This document shows, piece by piece, positions 1 to 6,388 of a DNA stretch of 8,667 bases. A program made the translations under genes and the position numbers. The stretch comes from JAEUIZ01 sp046155605 (lineage in GTDB: Bacteria; Planctomycetota; Phycisphaerae; Phycisphaerales; UBA1924). The stretch is taken from NCBI GenBank assembly GCA_046155605.1, contig JBJXFQ010000048.1, forward strand, positions 1-8,667, read 5' to 3'. Every line of letters begins with the position of its first letter. Position 1 is the first letter of the stretch. The notes under the pieces were generated by a model. The model was not told where the DNA came from and did not search any database. It saw nothing but the letters and a program-made list of their open reading frames with translations.

Positions 1-2
1 GA

Positions 3-127
3 CTAGGCTCTGTCTGATGGATTATTCGTACGGCGAATGGTCGGGTGGCAGGTACTGTTTGCGGCCTGGAAACCGGGGGTCATCATGGCTGGAAACCTGC
101 TGAACCGATCCGTCAGACAGAACCTAG
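3..127. mobile_element. Small inverted-repeat element (MITE-like) flanked by CTAG
   Basis: The left end (7-22, GCTCTGTCTGATGGAT) and the reverse complement of the right end (108-123, GTTCTGTCTGACGGAT) match at 14 of 16 positions. Both ends are bordered on the outside by CTAG (3-6 and 124-127), giving a 117-bp body inside a possible 4-bp target duplication. CTAG is its own reverse complement, so it could equally be the outer part of a 20-bp inverted repeat. Inside are a nested inverted pair GCAGGT/ACCTGC (48-53, 95-100), a small hairpin ATTCG/CGAAT (24-38) and a direct repeat CTGGAAACC (66-74, 89-97). There is no room for a transposase. IS5-group elements are known to target CTAG-like sites, so a MITE mobilised by such an element, or a collapsed IS, is the best reading. 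A structured RNA or dyad is the alternative. Confidence 0.55.
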
Positions 128-286
128 AATGAATCCCGCAATTTTGAATCCGCGACGCGTCTTTGGTATGGTCACCATTGACTCCTTGAACAGGATCATA
201 CAGATCAGCCTACCAGTTCCGCATGAACCGTGTCAAGCACATTAATATCGCTTGCGAGCAGAAACGTGAAGCCGCTCTTGCCCGTC

Positions 287-2329
287 CTAGGAGCAACCCG
301 CCGCGAACGCGTTGTTGAAGCATGTGAAGTCGTTCACGTTCAACACCGGCGGCGTCGTGCTGTTGTCGCAGTTGGCCAACGAGTTCCCCGCGGCAAAGAG
401 GTTCTGGAAGCAGATGAAATCGTTGACGTTGAGGAACGGCGCGCTCGTGCTGCCGTCGCAGTTGGCGTAGCACGACGGACCCGCGGGCGGCGAGATGACC
501 GCAGAGAGCCCGAAACTCGCACCGAAGATCCCGCCCGACGCGCCGACGACCGTGGCCACGCCGGTCGCGGGGTTGATCCGCAGCGCCTGCTCAGTCGTGG
601 CGTTGATGGTGTAGAGGTCGCCGTTGGCGACCACGCCCAGGCCGTTGCAGTCGGCGATCCCCGCTCCGAGCGCGCCGATGGAGACCATGGTGCCGGCGGG
701 GAGATTGAAGCGAACGAGCGAGGTCGATCCCGCGTCGTTGACGCCGTAGAGCGTGCTGTTGTATGGATTGAACTCGAGCCCGCCGACGGTGCCGCCGTTG
801 GCCGGCCCGAGGTTCGTCGCCACGCCGCTGGTGGTGTTGATGGTGACGAGTTGCCCGGTGGCCTGCACGATGCCGTAGAGCACGTTGGCATTGGGGTCAT
901 AGCCCAGGCCATTGATCACGCCGGTGGCACCGGAGATGTTGGCGACATAGGTGGCCGTGCCCGTCGCGGGGTCGATGGTCCAGAGTTTGCGGCCCGCGGC
1001 ACCGGGTGCCACGCCGAAGGTGTCGTTGCTGACGGCAAAGAACCTGCCGCTGTTCCAGTTGTACGCCAGGCCTTCAATTCGCGGCGGCGCATCCTTGACC
1101 TTGGCAAAGTTGCCGGTCGTCGTGTTGAGCGTGCCGAAGTTATTGACCGCATCGCCGATCGCATACAACGGGGGCGTAACAGTGCCCTTGCCCGTCAGGC
1201 AGAGCGTGCGGGGGTTGGCGAGGGCCGTGACCAACTGCGGCTGCTGGATCGCCCCGCCGTTGTTCGCCGTCCCCGCCGCCGATGTGCAGCCCGCGTTGGT
1301 GTGGATCCCGATGACCTGGTCGGTGGCCAGATTGTGGACCGCGGAGCCGGAGTTGCCGCCGGTTGTGTCAACGGCGTAGCGGATTGTGTTTGCAGACAGG
1401 AAGGTGTAGGGTCCGGTGTGCGTCTTGCCGGTCTGATTGAACGTCGGCGACACCGGCGACGACGTCGTGCCGTATCCCGTGATCCGGATCGTCTGGCCCG
1501 CCACCGCCGGCGCGGCCGCCGATTTCACATAGAACTGCCCATACCGCTGGAAGGGCGTCAAACCTGTGTTGCTGTTCACGAACGTGGCGAAATACGCGAA
1601 GTCGCTCCCGATCGTCGCCGAGCCCGACTGGACCTGGATCGAGGTCGCGTCAACGGGATATTGATCTTCCGGCGGCGGATTCACGATCGCGCCACCGCTC
1701 GACGAGAGAGGCACGTTGAACTGTTGCGTATCGCCCACGCTGACCCCGCAATGCCCCGCGGTCAGGAACATCCGGTTCGTGTCGTCGTGCAGCCACGAAG
1801 AGCAGCCCTCGGGCACGTGCCGCGCCGCACGCAGATCGTTGAGAAGCGTGCGGTCGTCCGTCGTCCCGCAGATCGAGTCGGGCCCCTGGCCGTAGGCGAC
1901 TTCCTCGCCCGCCACCGCGCTGCCGATCACCAGCCGGTTCGTGCCTGTGCCTGGATAGGCGAGCAACTCAACGAGCACGGCGTCACCGTTGAAATACGCC
2001 GTCGCGTTGGTCCACTGTTTCACGCTCTCAGCATTCAGGTACTGCGTCCCGCCATCGAGGAGCGACGTGATCCGCAGAAACGACGCGCTTCCCTCTTCGA
2101 TCCGGCCCACCAGTGCCACATCCTTAAACTTCACGCGAAGCCATGGCGCATTGGGCACGAAGACCGTCGTCGAATAGACGACTCGGGCCTCAGCACCCTT
2201 GCTCGGCGCTGCCACCAATCCCGAATCCGCCTTCCACGGCACGGTTCGGCTGGCGATGGGAGCGGTCTGGGCCTGGGCTGCGGCCGCAAGGCCCGCCAGT
2301 GACATCAGTGCAACGATCTGGTGCTTCAT
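287..2329 (-). CDS. Secreted trypsin-like serine protease with propeller-like region and dockerin-like C-terminus
   Basis: This 680-residue protein is probably exported and cleaves other proteins. The ATG at 2329 is chosen because AGGAGT lies upstream (2335-2340; 5 bases after its T) and because it places a signal peptide at the very N-terminus (MKHQIVALMSLAG..., cleavage about AQA|QT at 20/21). An ATG nine codons further upstream would spoil the signal. The peptidase domain spans about 150-375. It carries TAGHC with the catalytic His at 193, a candidate Asp at 243 (SDF), and GNSGS with the nucleophile Ser at 327. This fits chymotrypsin-fold (S1-like) peptidases, with GNSGS in place of the common GDSGG. 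Residues 388-615 hold repeated YAI/LYG...L..I...TG.AT..G units, resembling a beta-propeller or NHL-type adhesive region. The C-terminus has two dockerin-like modules with cysteines. The substrate is unknown. It stands alone and is divergent from the DUF1579 gene. Confidence 0.85.
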   Translation of the reverse strand: MKHQIVALMSLAGLAAAAQAQTAPIASRTVPWKADSGLVAAPSKGAEARVVYSTTVFVPNAPWLRVKFKDVALVGRIEEGSASFLRITSLLDGGTQYLNAESVKQWTNATAYFNGDAVLVELLAYPGTGTNRLVIGSAVAGEEVAYGQGPDSICGTTDDRTLLNDLRAARHVPEGCSSWLHDDTNRMFLTAGHCGVSVGDTQQFNVPLSSSGGAIVNPPPEDQYPVDATSIQVQSGSATIGSDFAYFATFVNSNTGLTPFQRYGQFYVKSAAAPAVAGQTIRITGYGTTSSPVSPTFNQTGKTHTGPYTFLSANTIRYAVDTTGGNSGSAVHNLATDQVIGIHTNAGCTSAAGTANNGGAIQQPQLVTALANPRTLCLTGKGTVTPPLYAIGDAVNNFGTLNTTTGNFAKVKDAPPRIEGLAYNWNSGRFFAVSNDTFGVAPGAAGRKLWTIDPATGTATYVANISGATGVINGLGYDPNANVLYGIVQATGQLVTINTTSGVATNLGPANGGTVGGLEFNPYNSTLYGVNDAGSTSLVRFNLPAGTMVSIGALGAGIADCNGLGVVANGDLYTINATTEQALRINPATGVATVVGASGGIFGASFGLSAVISPPAGPSCYANCDGSTSAPFLNVNDFICFQNLFAAGNSLANCDNSTTPPVLNVNDFTCFNNAFAAGCS
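296..460 (-). repeat. Two tandem dockerin-like modules at the protease C-terminus
   Basis: Residues 624-648 and 654-678 of the protease repeat with a 30-residue (90-bp) period. Each runs C-D-x-S-T, a short Pro-containing link, LNVNDF, C-F-x-N and FAAG. The NVNDF core with its Asp and Asn residues resembles the calcium-binding loop of type I dockerins. The paired cysteines and the terminal position resemble C-terminal modules found on many exported Phycisphaerae proteins (recalled, not searched). A role in surface attachment or sorting is inferred. Divergence between the two copies at both protein and DNA level suggests an old duplication. Confidence 0.7.
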
Positions 2330-2599
2330 CTCAAACTCCTCTGGCGTGAACAACAACCTTCGCGCACAGTGGCGCGGTGGGGAACGCTACTCGGGCCATT
2401 TCGGGCCTGAGAAAAGGTACACCAAACTCGCGGCTTACGCAAGCCAATCAGGTCATCGATTGCTGTTTTGGGACCGGTGGGGGAATGCCACCGATCCAAA
2501 CGGCAGGCTGGACTTTGATCGTGATGCGCCTAGTATGTTAGGTGCTTGTTGGCCAGTCGTTGGCCTAGGCACGCGAAACACCAACCGGGAGTTCCAGAC
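2330..2599. promoter_or_regulatory. Divergent intergenic region with several short dyads
   Basis: These 270 bp separate the starts of the protease (minus) and the DUF1579 gene (plus), so they must contain both promoters. No convincing -35/-10 pair is visible. The best plus-strand -10-like string is TATGTT at 2534-2539, without a good -35. Dyads seen are GGCTT/AAGCC (2432-2445) and GGA-C-CGGTGG with CCACCG-A-TCC (2471-2497; 9 of 10 pairs, 7-base loop GGGAATG). A third, GGCCA/TGGCC (2551-2565), lies in the probable leader of the DUF1579 gene. The 2471-2497 dyad is the best operator candidate. None is followed by a T-run on either strand, which argues against terminators. Confidence 0.3.
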
Positions 2600-3277
2600 A
2601 TGATGAAGCGTTCAATGGCGGTGCTGGCTGTGGCGATGATGGCGGGCGGCGCGTTTGCTCAGGATTCCAAGCCCGCTCCCTCGAAGGCCACACAGCCGAC
2701 AACCAAGCCCAGCAGCGTCAAGCCCGACGCCGCCATGCCCCCCATGGACCCGATGATGGAGGCCTGGATGAAGGCCGGCACTCCTGGCCCCGAGCACGCC
2801 CAGTTCAAGATGATGGAAGGCACTTGGGATGCCGTCAGCAAGATGTATGACCCAGCCAACCCCACCGCGACGCCCACCGAGTCCAAGGCCACGATGGTCA
2901 ACAAACTCGCTTTCGGCGGCCGCTTCCTCATGCACGACTACTCCGGCGACTTCATGGGCATGCCCTTCAACGGCGTCGGCTCCTTCGGCTTCAACAACGT
3001 CACCAAGAAGTACGAGGGCACCTGGATGGACTCCATGTCCACCGGCGTCATGTTCATGACCGGTGCCTACAACGAGGCCACCAAGACCTACACCCTCACC
3101 GGCGAGATCGACTCGCCCATGGGCGGCAAGATGAAGCAGCGCCAGATCATCAAGATCGTCGACGCCAACAAGCACACTCTGGAGATGTTCACCACCGAGC
3201 CCGGCAAGGAGGAGTGCAAGTGCATGGAGATCACATACACCCGCTCCACCAAGAACGCTCCTTCTGACAAGCACTAG
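2600..3277 (+). CDS. Exported DUF1579-family protein
   Basis: This is a 225-residue protein of unknown function. The start at 2600 is chosen because GGAG (2588-2591) sits 8 bases upstream and because it begins a clean signal peptide (MMKRSMAVLAVAMM..., cleavage about AFA|QD at 20/21). A second ATG follows directly at 2603. A Pro/Lys/Thr-rich linker (about 24-50) leads into a domain at about 62-215. That domain matches what I know of DUF1579: EHAQFKMMEGTW near its start, LAFGGRFLMHDYSG (103-116), GMPFNGVGSFGF (120-131), YEGTWMDSMSTG (138-149) and a closing MEITYTR (209-215). The family is predicted to be a beta-rich fold, and no catalytic role is established. The methionine content is high, and there is a CKC motif at 206-208. 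The gene appears monocistronic, with a strong terminator about 35 bp after its stop. Confidence 0.85.
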   Translation: MMKRSMAVLAVAMMAGGAFAQDSKPAPSKATQPTTKPSSVKPDAAMPPMDPMMEAWMKAGTPGPEHAQFKMMEGTWDAVSKMYDPANPTATPTESKATMVNKLAFGGRFLMHDYSGDFMGMPFNGVGSFGFNNVTKKYEGTWMDSMSTGVMFMTGAYNEATKTYTLTGEIDSPMGGKMKQRQIIKIVDANKHTLEMFTTEPGKEECKCMEITYTRSTKNAPSDKH

Positions 3278-3312
3278 CCCCGCCAAGTACGAGCACGCCT
3301 GAAACTGACGTA

Positions 3313-3338
3313 AGCCCGGGCGGTCCCGGGCTTTTTTT
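3313..3338 (+). terminator. Intrinsic terminator of the DUF1579 gene
   Basis: AGCCCGGG (3313-3320) pairs perfectly with CCCGGGCT (3325-3332) around a CGGT loop, and the T-run continues to 3338. It lies 35 bp after the DUF1579 stop. On the minus strand the same hairpin is followed only by a weak TTACGT. It may still slow transcription arriving from the converging methyltransferase gene, but it is built for the plus strand. Confidence 0.92.
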
Positions 3339-3377
3339 GTGCGTGCATCGCCGTCGCTGCCAATACCACGATGACGT

Positions 3378-4481
3378 TCACCCGCGCAGCCGATGCAGCG
3401 CGATCGCTCCCGCCGTCACCACATTGAGCGAATCCACGCTCGAATCCATCGGTATCCGCACGCGCACATCCGCCATCGCCATCGCTTCCTCGCTCAGCCC
3501 AGGCCCCTCCGCCCCGAGCATCACCGCCGACCGCGCCACGCCCGCGTCCAGCCTCTCGATCGGCATCGCGTCCGCAGCGGGAGTCAGCGCGACGAGCCGA
3601 AACCCCGCCTGCCGTAGCTCCACCAGCCCCGCCGGCCACGGGCTCAGCGTCGCAAACGGCACCCGCAAAGCCGCCCCCATCGAGACACGGATCGCCTTGC
3701 GATACAGCGGATCGCACGTCCCCGGCGACATCACCACCGCGGCGCTGTGCTGTGCATGACGAGCCTGAAGCGTGAGCGAGGGTGCAGTCGCTTGCTCTGG
3801 GTTCGTCGCACGCTTCGCACTTGCCCTCGCCGACGCATCGGGCTTGTTGCAGAGCGAGTCTGTCCGTGTCCGCAGAACAGGGTTCCGACTGCAAGAGCTA
3901 CCCGCCTCCCCACCATTAATGTTCGTCTTGCTCTCCGCCACTTTGCCACTTCGCCACTCCGCCACTTCTTCCCCCGCCACTCCCCCCAGCGCCGCGGCCA
4001 CGCGGAACAGCCCGCCGACATTGTCATGGTTCGAGAGCCCTTCGAGCACCAGCACCCGCGTCGCATCGGCCAGCAGTTCCCCAACGCTCGGCTCGGGCCA
4101 GCGTTCACCCGCCGCCAAGACCCCGCGATGGATGTGAAAACCGACCACGCCATCCATCACCCCCGGCCCCGCCACATACACCGGCACCTCCGCATCGAGC
4201 CCCGCGATCGCGTCGCGCATCGCCTCCAGCCGCGTCGGCGTGATGAGCACCGACCGCACCCCTCGGCCCGCGGCGATCAGCGTCCGCACCACCAGCTCGC
4301 CCTCGGCGAGATACACCCCCAGACCGCTGTTCGCACGCGGCGGCGCCGCACTCGTGTCCCCTCCTCCAGCCGGTGTCCCTTCGCCTCCGGCCGCTGCCCC
4401 GCGGCGCGCGAGCTGCCGATCACGCACGTTGGCATAGTCAGCCAGCCGCGGATCGCCGGGAGATTCGATCGGGATCAGCAC
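3378..4481 (-). CDS. SpoU/TrmH-family RNA 2'-O-methyltransferase with an internal insert
   Basis: This is a SAM-dependent ribose methyltransferase of tRNA or rRNA in the SPOUT superfamily, 367 residues from a GTG start. Motif 1 is NHDNVGGLFR (151-160) with the catalytic-type Arg160. Next come SPGTCDPLYRKAIRVSMGAALRVPF (split here as 252-261 and 262-276), motif 2 LGAEGPGLSE (322-331) and motif 3 SLNVVTAGAIALHRL (351-365). The GTG at 4481 is preferred because homologues begin near IPIESPGDPRLADY. The only upstream ATG (4586) would run into the divergent nuclease start. No clear Shine-Dalgarno precedes the GTG. Two stretches look foreign to the family: Gly/Ala/Pro-rich residues about 28-53, and about 79 residues (168-246) between motif 1 and the next beta-strand. 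Both keep the frame. The methylated site cannot be told from sequence alone. Confidence 0.82.
   Translation of the reverse strand: MLIPIESPGDPRLADYANVRDRQLARRGAAAGGEGTPAGGGDTSAAPPRANSGLGVYLAEGELVVRTLIAAGRGVRSVLITPTRLEAMRDAIAGLDAEVPVYVAGPGVMDGVVGFHIHRGVLAAGERWPEPSVGELLADATRVLVLEGLSNHDNVGGLFRVAAALGGVAGEEVAEWRSGKVAESKTNINGGEAGSSCSRNPVLRTRTDSLCNKPDASARASAKRATNPEQATAPSLTLQARHAQHSAAVVMSPGTCDPLYRKAIRVSMGAALRVPFATLSPWPAGLVELRQAGFRLVALTPAADAMPIERLDAGVARSAVMLGAEGPGLSEEAMAMADVRVRIPMDSSVDSLNVVTAGAIALHRLRG
3744..3980. repeat. Repeat-like DNA inserted in frame in the SPOUT methyltransferase gene
   Basis: This stretch, about 237 bp with approximate ends, interrupts the segment that normally joins motif 1 (NVGGxFR) to the strand before SPG.CDPLYRKA. 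On the plus strand it contains ACGAGCCTGAAGCGTGAGCG followed by AGGGTGC (3759-3785), similar to a dispersed repeat I recall from planctomycete genomes. Several inverted pairs lie inside it: GAAGCGTG/CACGCTTC (3767-3774, 3809-3816), GCGAGGG/CCCTCGC (3776-3782, 3824-3830), TGCAGTCG/CGACTGCA (3783-3790, 3886-3893) and CTTGCTCTG/CAGAGCGAG (3791-3799, 3850-3858; 8 of 9). An octamer repeat follows. The translation is Ser/Thr/Arg/Ala-rich with no recognisable domain. This composition suggests REP-like DNA that has become coding sequence. Confidence 0.55.
3937..3983. repeat. GCCACTYY octamer tandem repeat
   Basis: Four contiguous 8-bp units occupy 3937-3968 (GCCACTTT, GCCACTTC, GCCACTCC, GCCACTTC). 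A fifth unit, GCCACTCC, lies at 3976-3983 after a pyrimidine spacer. On the coding (minus) strand they read AGTGGC-type repeats encoding the EVAEWRSGKVAES segment. The 8-bp unit is out of phase with codons, so gain or loss of single copies would shift the reading frame of the methyltransferase. Confidence 0.85.
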
Positions 4482-4584
4482 GGGGAATGGTAAACGCCCG
4501 CCACCGCCCAAAGCCGCCAATGGCGCTTCGCCGACGATGAAGCACCGCCAACATGTTGCTACCGTACGTCCAAGGTGCTGACCC

Positions 4585-5721
4585 ATGACGTATCCGTCGG
4601 TTGACAAACTCCAGAACATCCTTGCCACCGAGGTGTTTGGCTACGCAGCCGACAAGAAGAAGGCATCTGGTCGCGCCTTGGGCACGCTCATCGAGATCGT
4701 GACCTTCTACACGCTCTGCGCCTGGGGATTGCGGGATGCGACGGCCATCGAGCGGCCCGCGCCCGAGTTCGCCAACCAGGAGATCACGCACAACGTCGAG
4801 TTCTCCGTGCATCCGATCGTCGGTGCGAGATGTGTGACGATCAAACCTCTGCATTTGCCCTTGACCTCCAAGAAGCTCCTCAAACTCGCGGGTGAACTGC
4901 CGACCGGCACAAACGCCCGTGATGAGGAGATACTTTCTAGCAAAAACGTCATGCGAAACTCGGCGGTTATCGCCGAACACGCGGGCGGCTTCACGACGGC
5001 GCACATCCACGGAGCGAAGCCCGACGGTTGCTCGGTCGCGCTCACCGACCTCCTCGAAGCACCGTTCGCAATCTTCGAGTGCAAACGCGTCGGTGTTGAA
5101 GAAGGGATGCGCAAGGGTCCGCAGACGATCGAGAAGGCCAAACAGGGCGCATACGTTGCCCGATCCGTTTCTTCGCTCCAGAAGTTCCGGCTCCAAAGCG
5201 GTAAGGTGCAGGGCGTGCTCGACATCGGCGGCGGAAAGCTCCGCACCGGCGATTACGACACGCTCCTTCGACAGGTCATCGACGGCGACGACGCGGATGC
5301 GCTCCGGCACTTCATCCTGACCGTCGGGGTCGTGAGTAACCACGGCAACTGGTTCACGGCGGAGAGCCACAACAAGGAACTGAAAGTTCTCGCCCACTCT
5401 TACGACTGGCTCCTGTTCTTGACGGACTACGGCCTGAGCCAGTTCATCGAGAAGTTGCTGCGGAACCCGGTCGCGGAACTCAAGCCCGCGAAGGATGCGT
5501 TCCTCGCCAGCTACAAGGCCGAGAAGACGGGCAACTCGTTCACCAAAGTCAAGATCGACGCCAAGGCCGACCAAGCCCTGAAGCGGTACTTCGAGTTGCA
5601 CGAAAGGGAAGTCGAGTCGTGGTTCAATGTCATCGCGCCGCGCGGCGGCACGCTGAACCAACTCCAGGCGGATTTGGTCAAACTCGCGGCCAAGGATTGG
5701 AAGAGGATTCGACACGCATGA
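4585..5721 (+). CDS. PD-(D/E)XK nuclease, probable type II restriction endonuclease
   Basis: This 378-residue protein is a probable DNA-cleaving partner of the adenine methyltransferase that follows. The visible nuclease signature is P146-D147, then 17 residues, then E165-C166-K167 at the end of a hydrophobic strand (LLEAPFAIFECKR). A helix with IEKAKQGAYVARS (182-194) comes next, the usual arrangement of PD-(D/E)XK enzymes. An N-terminal Glu-containing helix (GTLIEIVTFYTL, about 33-44) could provide the extra acidic residue seen in many of them. I do not recognise a named restriction enzyme family, and no helicase, DNA-recognition or membrane domain is visible. The ATG is preceded by AAGGTG (4572-4577) at 7 bases. 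The gene overlaps the methyltransferase by ATGA, suggesting coupled translation. Third codon positions look less GC-biased than in the neighbours, consistent with acquisition by transfer. It could alternatively be another defence nuclease. Confidence 0.72.
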   Translation: MTYPSVDKLQNILATEVFGYAADKKKASGRALGTLIEIVTFYTLCAWGLRDATAIERPAPEFANQEITHNVEFSVHPIVGARCVTIKPLHLPLTSKKLLKLAGELPTGTNARDEEILSSKNVMRNSAVIAEHAGGFTTAHIHGAKPDGCSVALTDLLEAPFAIFECKRVGVEEGMRKGPQTIEKAKQGAYVARSVSSLQKFRLQSGKVQGVLDIGGGKLRTGDYDTLLRQVIDGDDADALRHFILTVGVVSNHGNWFTAESHNKELKVLAHSYDWLLFLTDYGLSQFIEKLLRNPVAELKPAKDAFLASYKAEKTGNSFTKVKIDAKADQALKRYFELHEREVESWFNVIAPRGGTLNQLQADLVKLAAKDWKRIRHA

Positions 5722-6356
5722 CCGCAGGCCGCAGCATCATCTCGATCAGCCAGACATGGTGTACGCCATTGAAGTACGTCCGCGCCGTCCGCGAGGTCTT
5801 GGGCGGCCGCATCGCGCTCGATCCGTGCTCCAACCGCTACTCGGTCGTCAATGCAGAGGTCGAGTACACCCTGCCTGAACACGACGGCCTTCACGAGTCC
5901 TGGGATTTCCCGACCATCTATGTGAACCCGCCTTACGGCGCGGATCGTGAACGAGGAACGACGATCAAGCATTGGCTACGGCGTTGTGCCGTCGCTCGCG
6001 AGCGGCACGGTGCACAAGTGCTTGCGCTTGTCCCCGTTGCGACGAACACCAAGCACTGGAAAGACTACATCTTCGGTGTCGCCGATGCAGTGACGTTTCT
6101 CTATGACACCCGGCTCCGATTCCTCGTAGACGGAAAGGACGAGGGGAAGGGTGCTCCGATGTCGTGCGCGATGGCGTATTGGGGTGACCGGCCTGACCGC
6201 TTTGATGAAATATTCACGCCGCACGGCGCGGTCGTTGATCTACGCGCATTGAAGGGCCGTTCCATTGGCATCGCCCAGAGCGCAGCGAGTTCGCTTCTCT
6301 TCGCGAACGTGGCACGAGTTCACACGGAACGCAAGCCTCGCCGCTCGGGCACCTAA
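5718..6356 (+). CDS. Dam-like (phage-type) DNA N6-adenine methyltransferase
   Basis: This 212-residue enzyme should transfer a methyl group from SAM to adenine N6 in DNA. It opens with SQTWCTPLKYV (11-21) and has the SAM-site-like LDPCSN (34-39). Next come the EHDGLHESW segment (54-62) and the catalytic NPPYG (70-74), followed by a hydrophobic strand with LVPVATNTKHW (104-114). This order matches the phage-type DNA N-6-adenine-methyltransferase (Dam) family (PF05869), and the length is normal for that family. The ATG at 5718 overlaps the nuclease stop (ATGA), so both are probably made from one mRNA. Its likely role is to protect host sites from the nuclease. The recognition site cannot be read from sequence; GATC is only a family precedent. 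No terminator-like hairpin with a T-run is seen in the 32 bp before the converging gene. Confidence 0.85.
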   Translation: MTAGRSIISISQTWCTPLKYVRAVREVLGGRIALDPCSNRYSVVNAEVEYTLPEHDGLHESWDFPTIYVNPPYGADRERGTTIKHWLRRCAVARERHGAQVLALVPVATNTKHWKDYIFGVADAVTFLYDTRLRFLVDGKDEGKGAPMSCAMAYWGDRPDRFDEIFTPHGAVVDLRALKGRSIGIAQSAASSLLFANVARVHTERKPRRSGT

Positions 6357-6388
6357 GCGCGTTGGCGCGGACAGCGCCGCGGCTTCCG

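Noticed and set aside
45..245. 66-residue plus-strand open frame overlapping the inverted-repeat element
   Set aside because: It starts inside the MITE-like element, has no Shine-Dalgarno and shows no recognisable protein features.
231..262. Minus-strand TTGACA (complement of 231-236) as a promoter downstream of the protease
   Set aside because: No acceptable -10 hexamer lies at 16-18 bp and there is no gene to serve in the remaining sequence.
230..2302. 690-residue plus-strand open frame antisense to the protease
   Set aside because: Its translation is Arg/Val/Asp/Gly-rich with no domain. It is the mirror of a GC-rich gene whose opposite strand has a signal peptide, a catalytic triad and a Shine-Dalgarno.
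2612..3286. 224-residue minus-strand open frame opposite the DUF1579 gene
   Set aside because: It is Gly/Val/His/Leu-rich shadow coding, while the plus strand has a signal peptide, family motifs and a terminator.
3937..3983. CRISPR array
   Set aside because: The repeats are 8 bp, contiguous and without spacers, so they do not fit a CRISPR.
4482..4586. Upstream ATG start (4586) for the SPOUT methyltransferase
   Set aside because: It would overlap the divergent nuclease start codon and add residues with no family resemblance ahead of the usual IPIESPGDPRL beginning.
4438..5715. 425-residue minus-strand open frame opposite the nuclease
   Set aside because: It is an antisense shadow of the nuclease, which carries a clear PD...ECK motif and overlaps its partner gene by ATGA.
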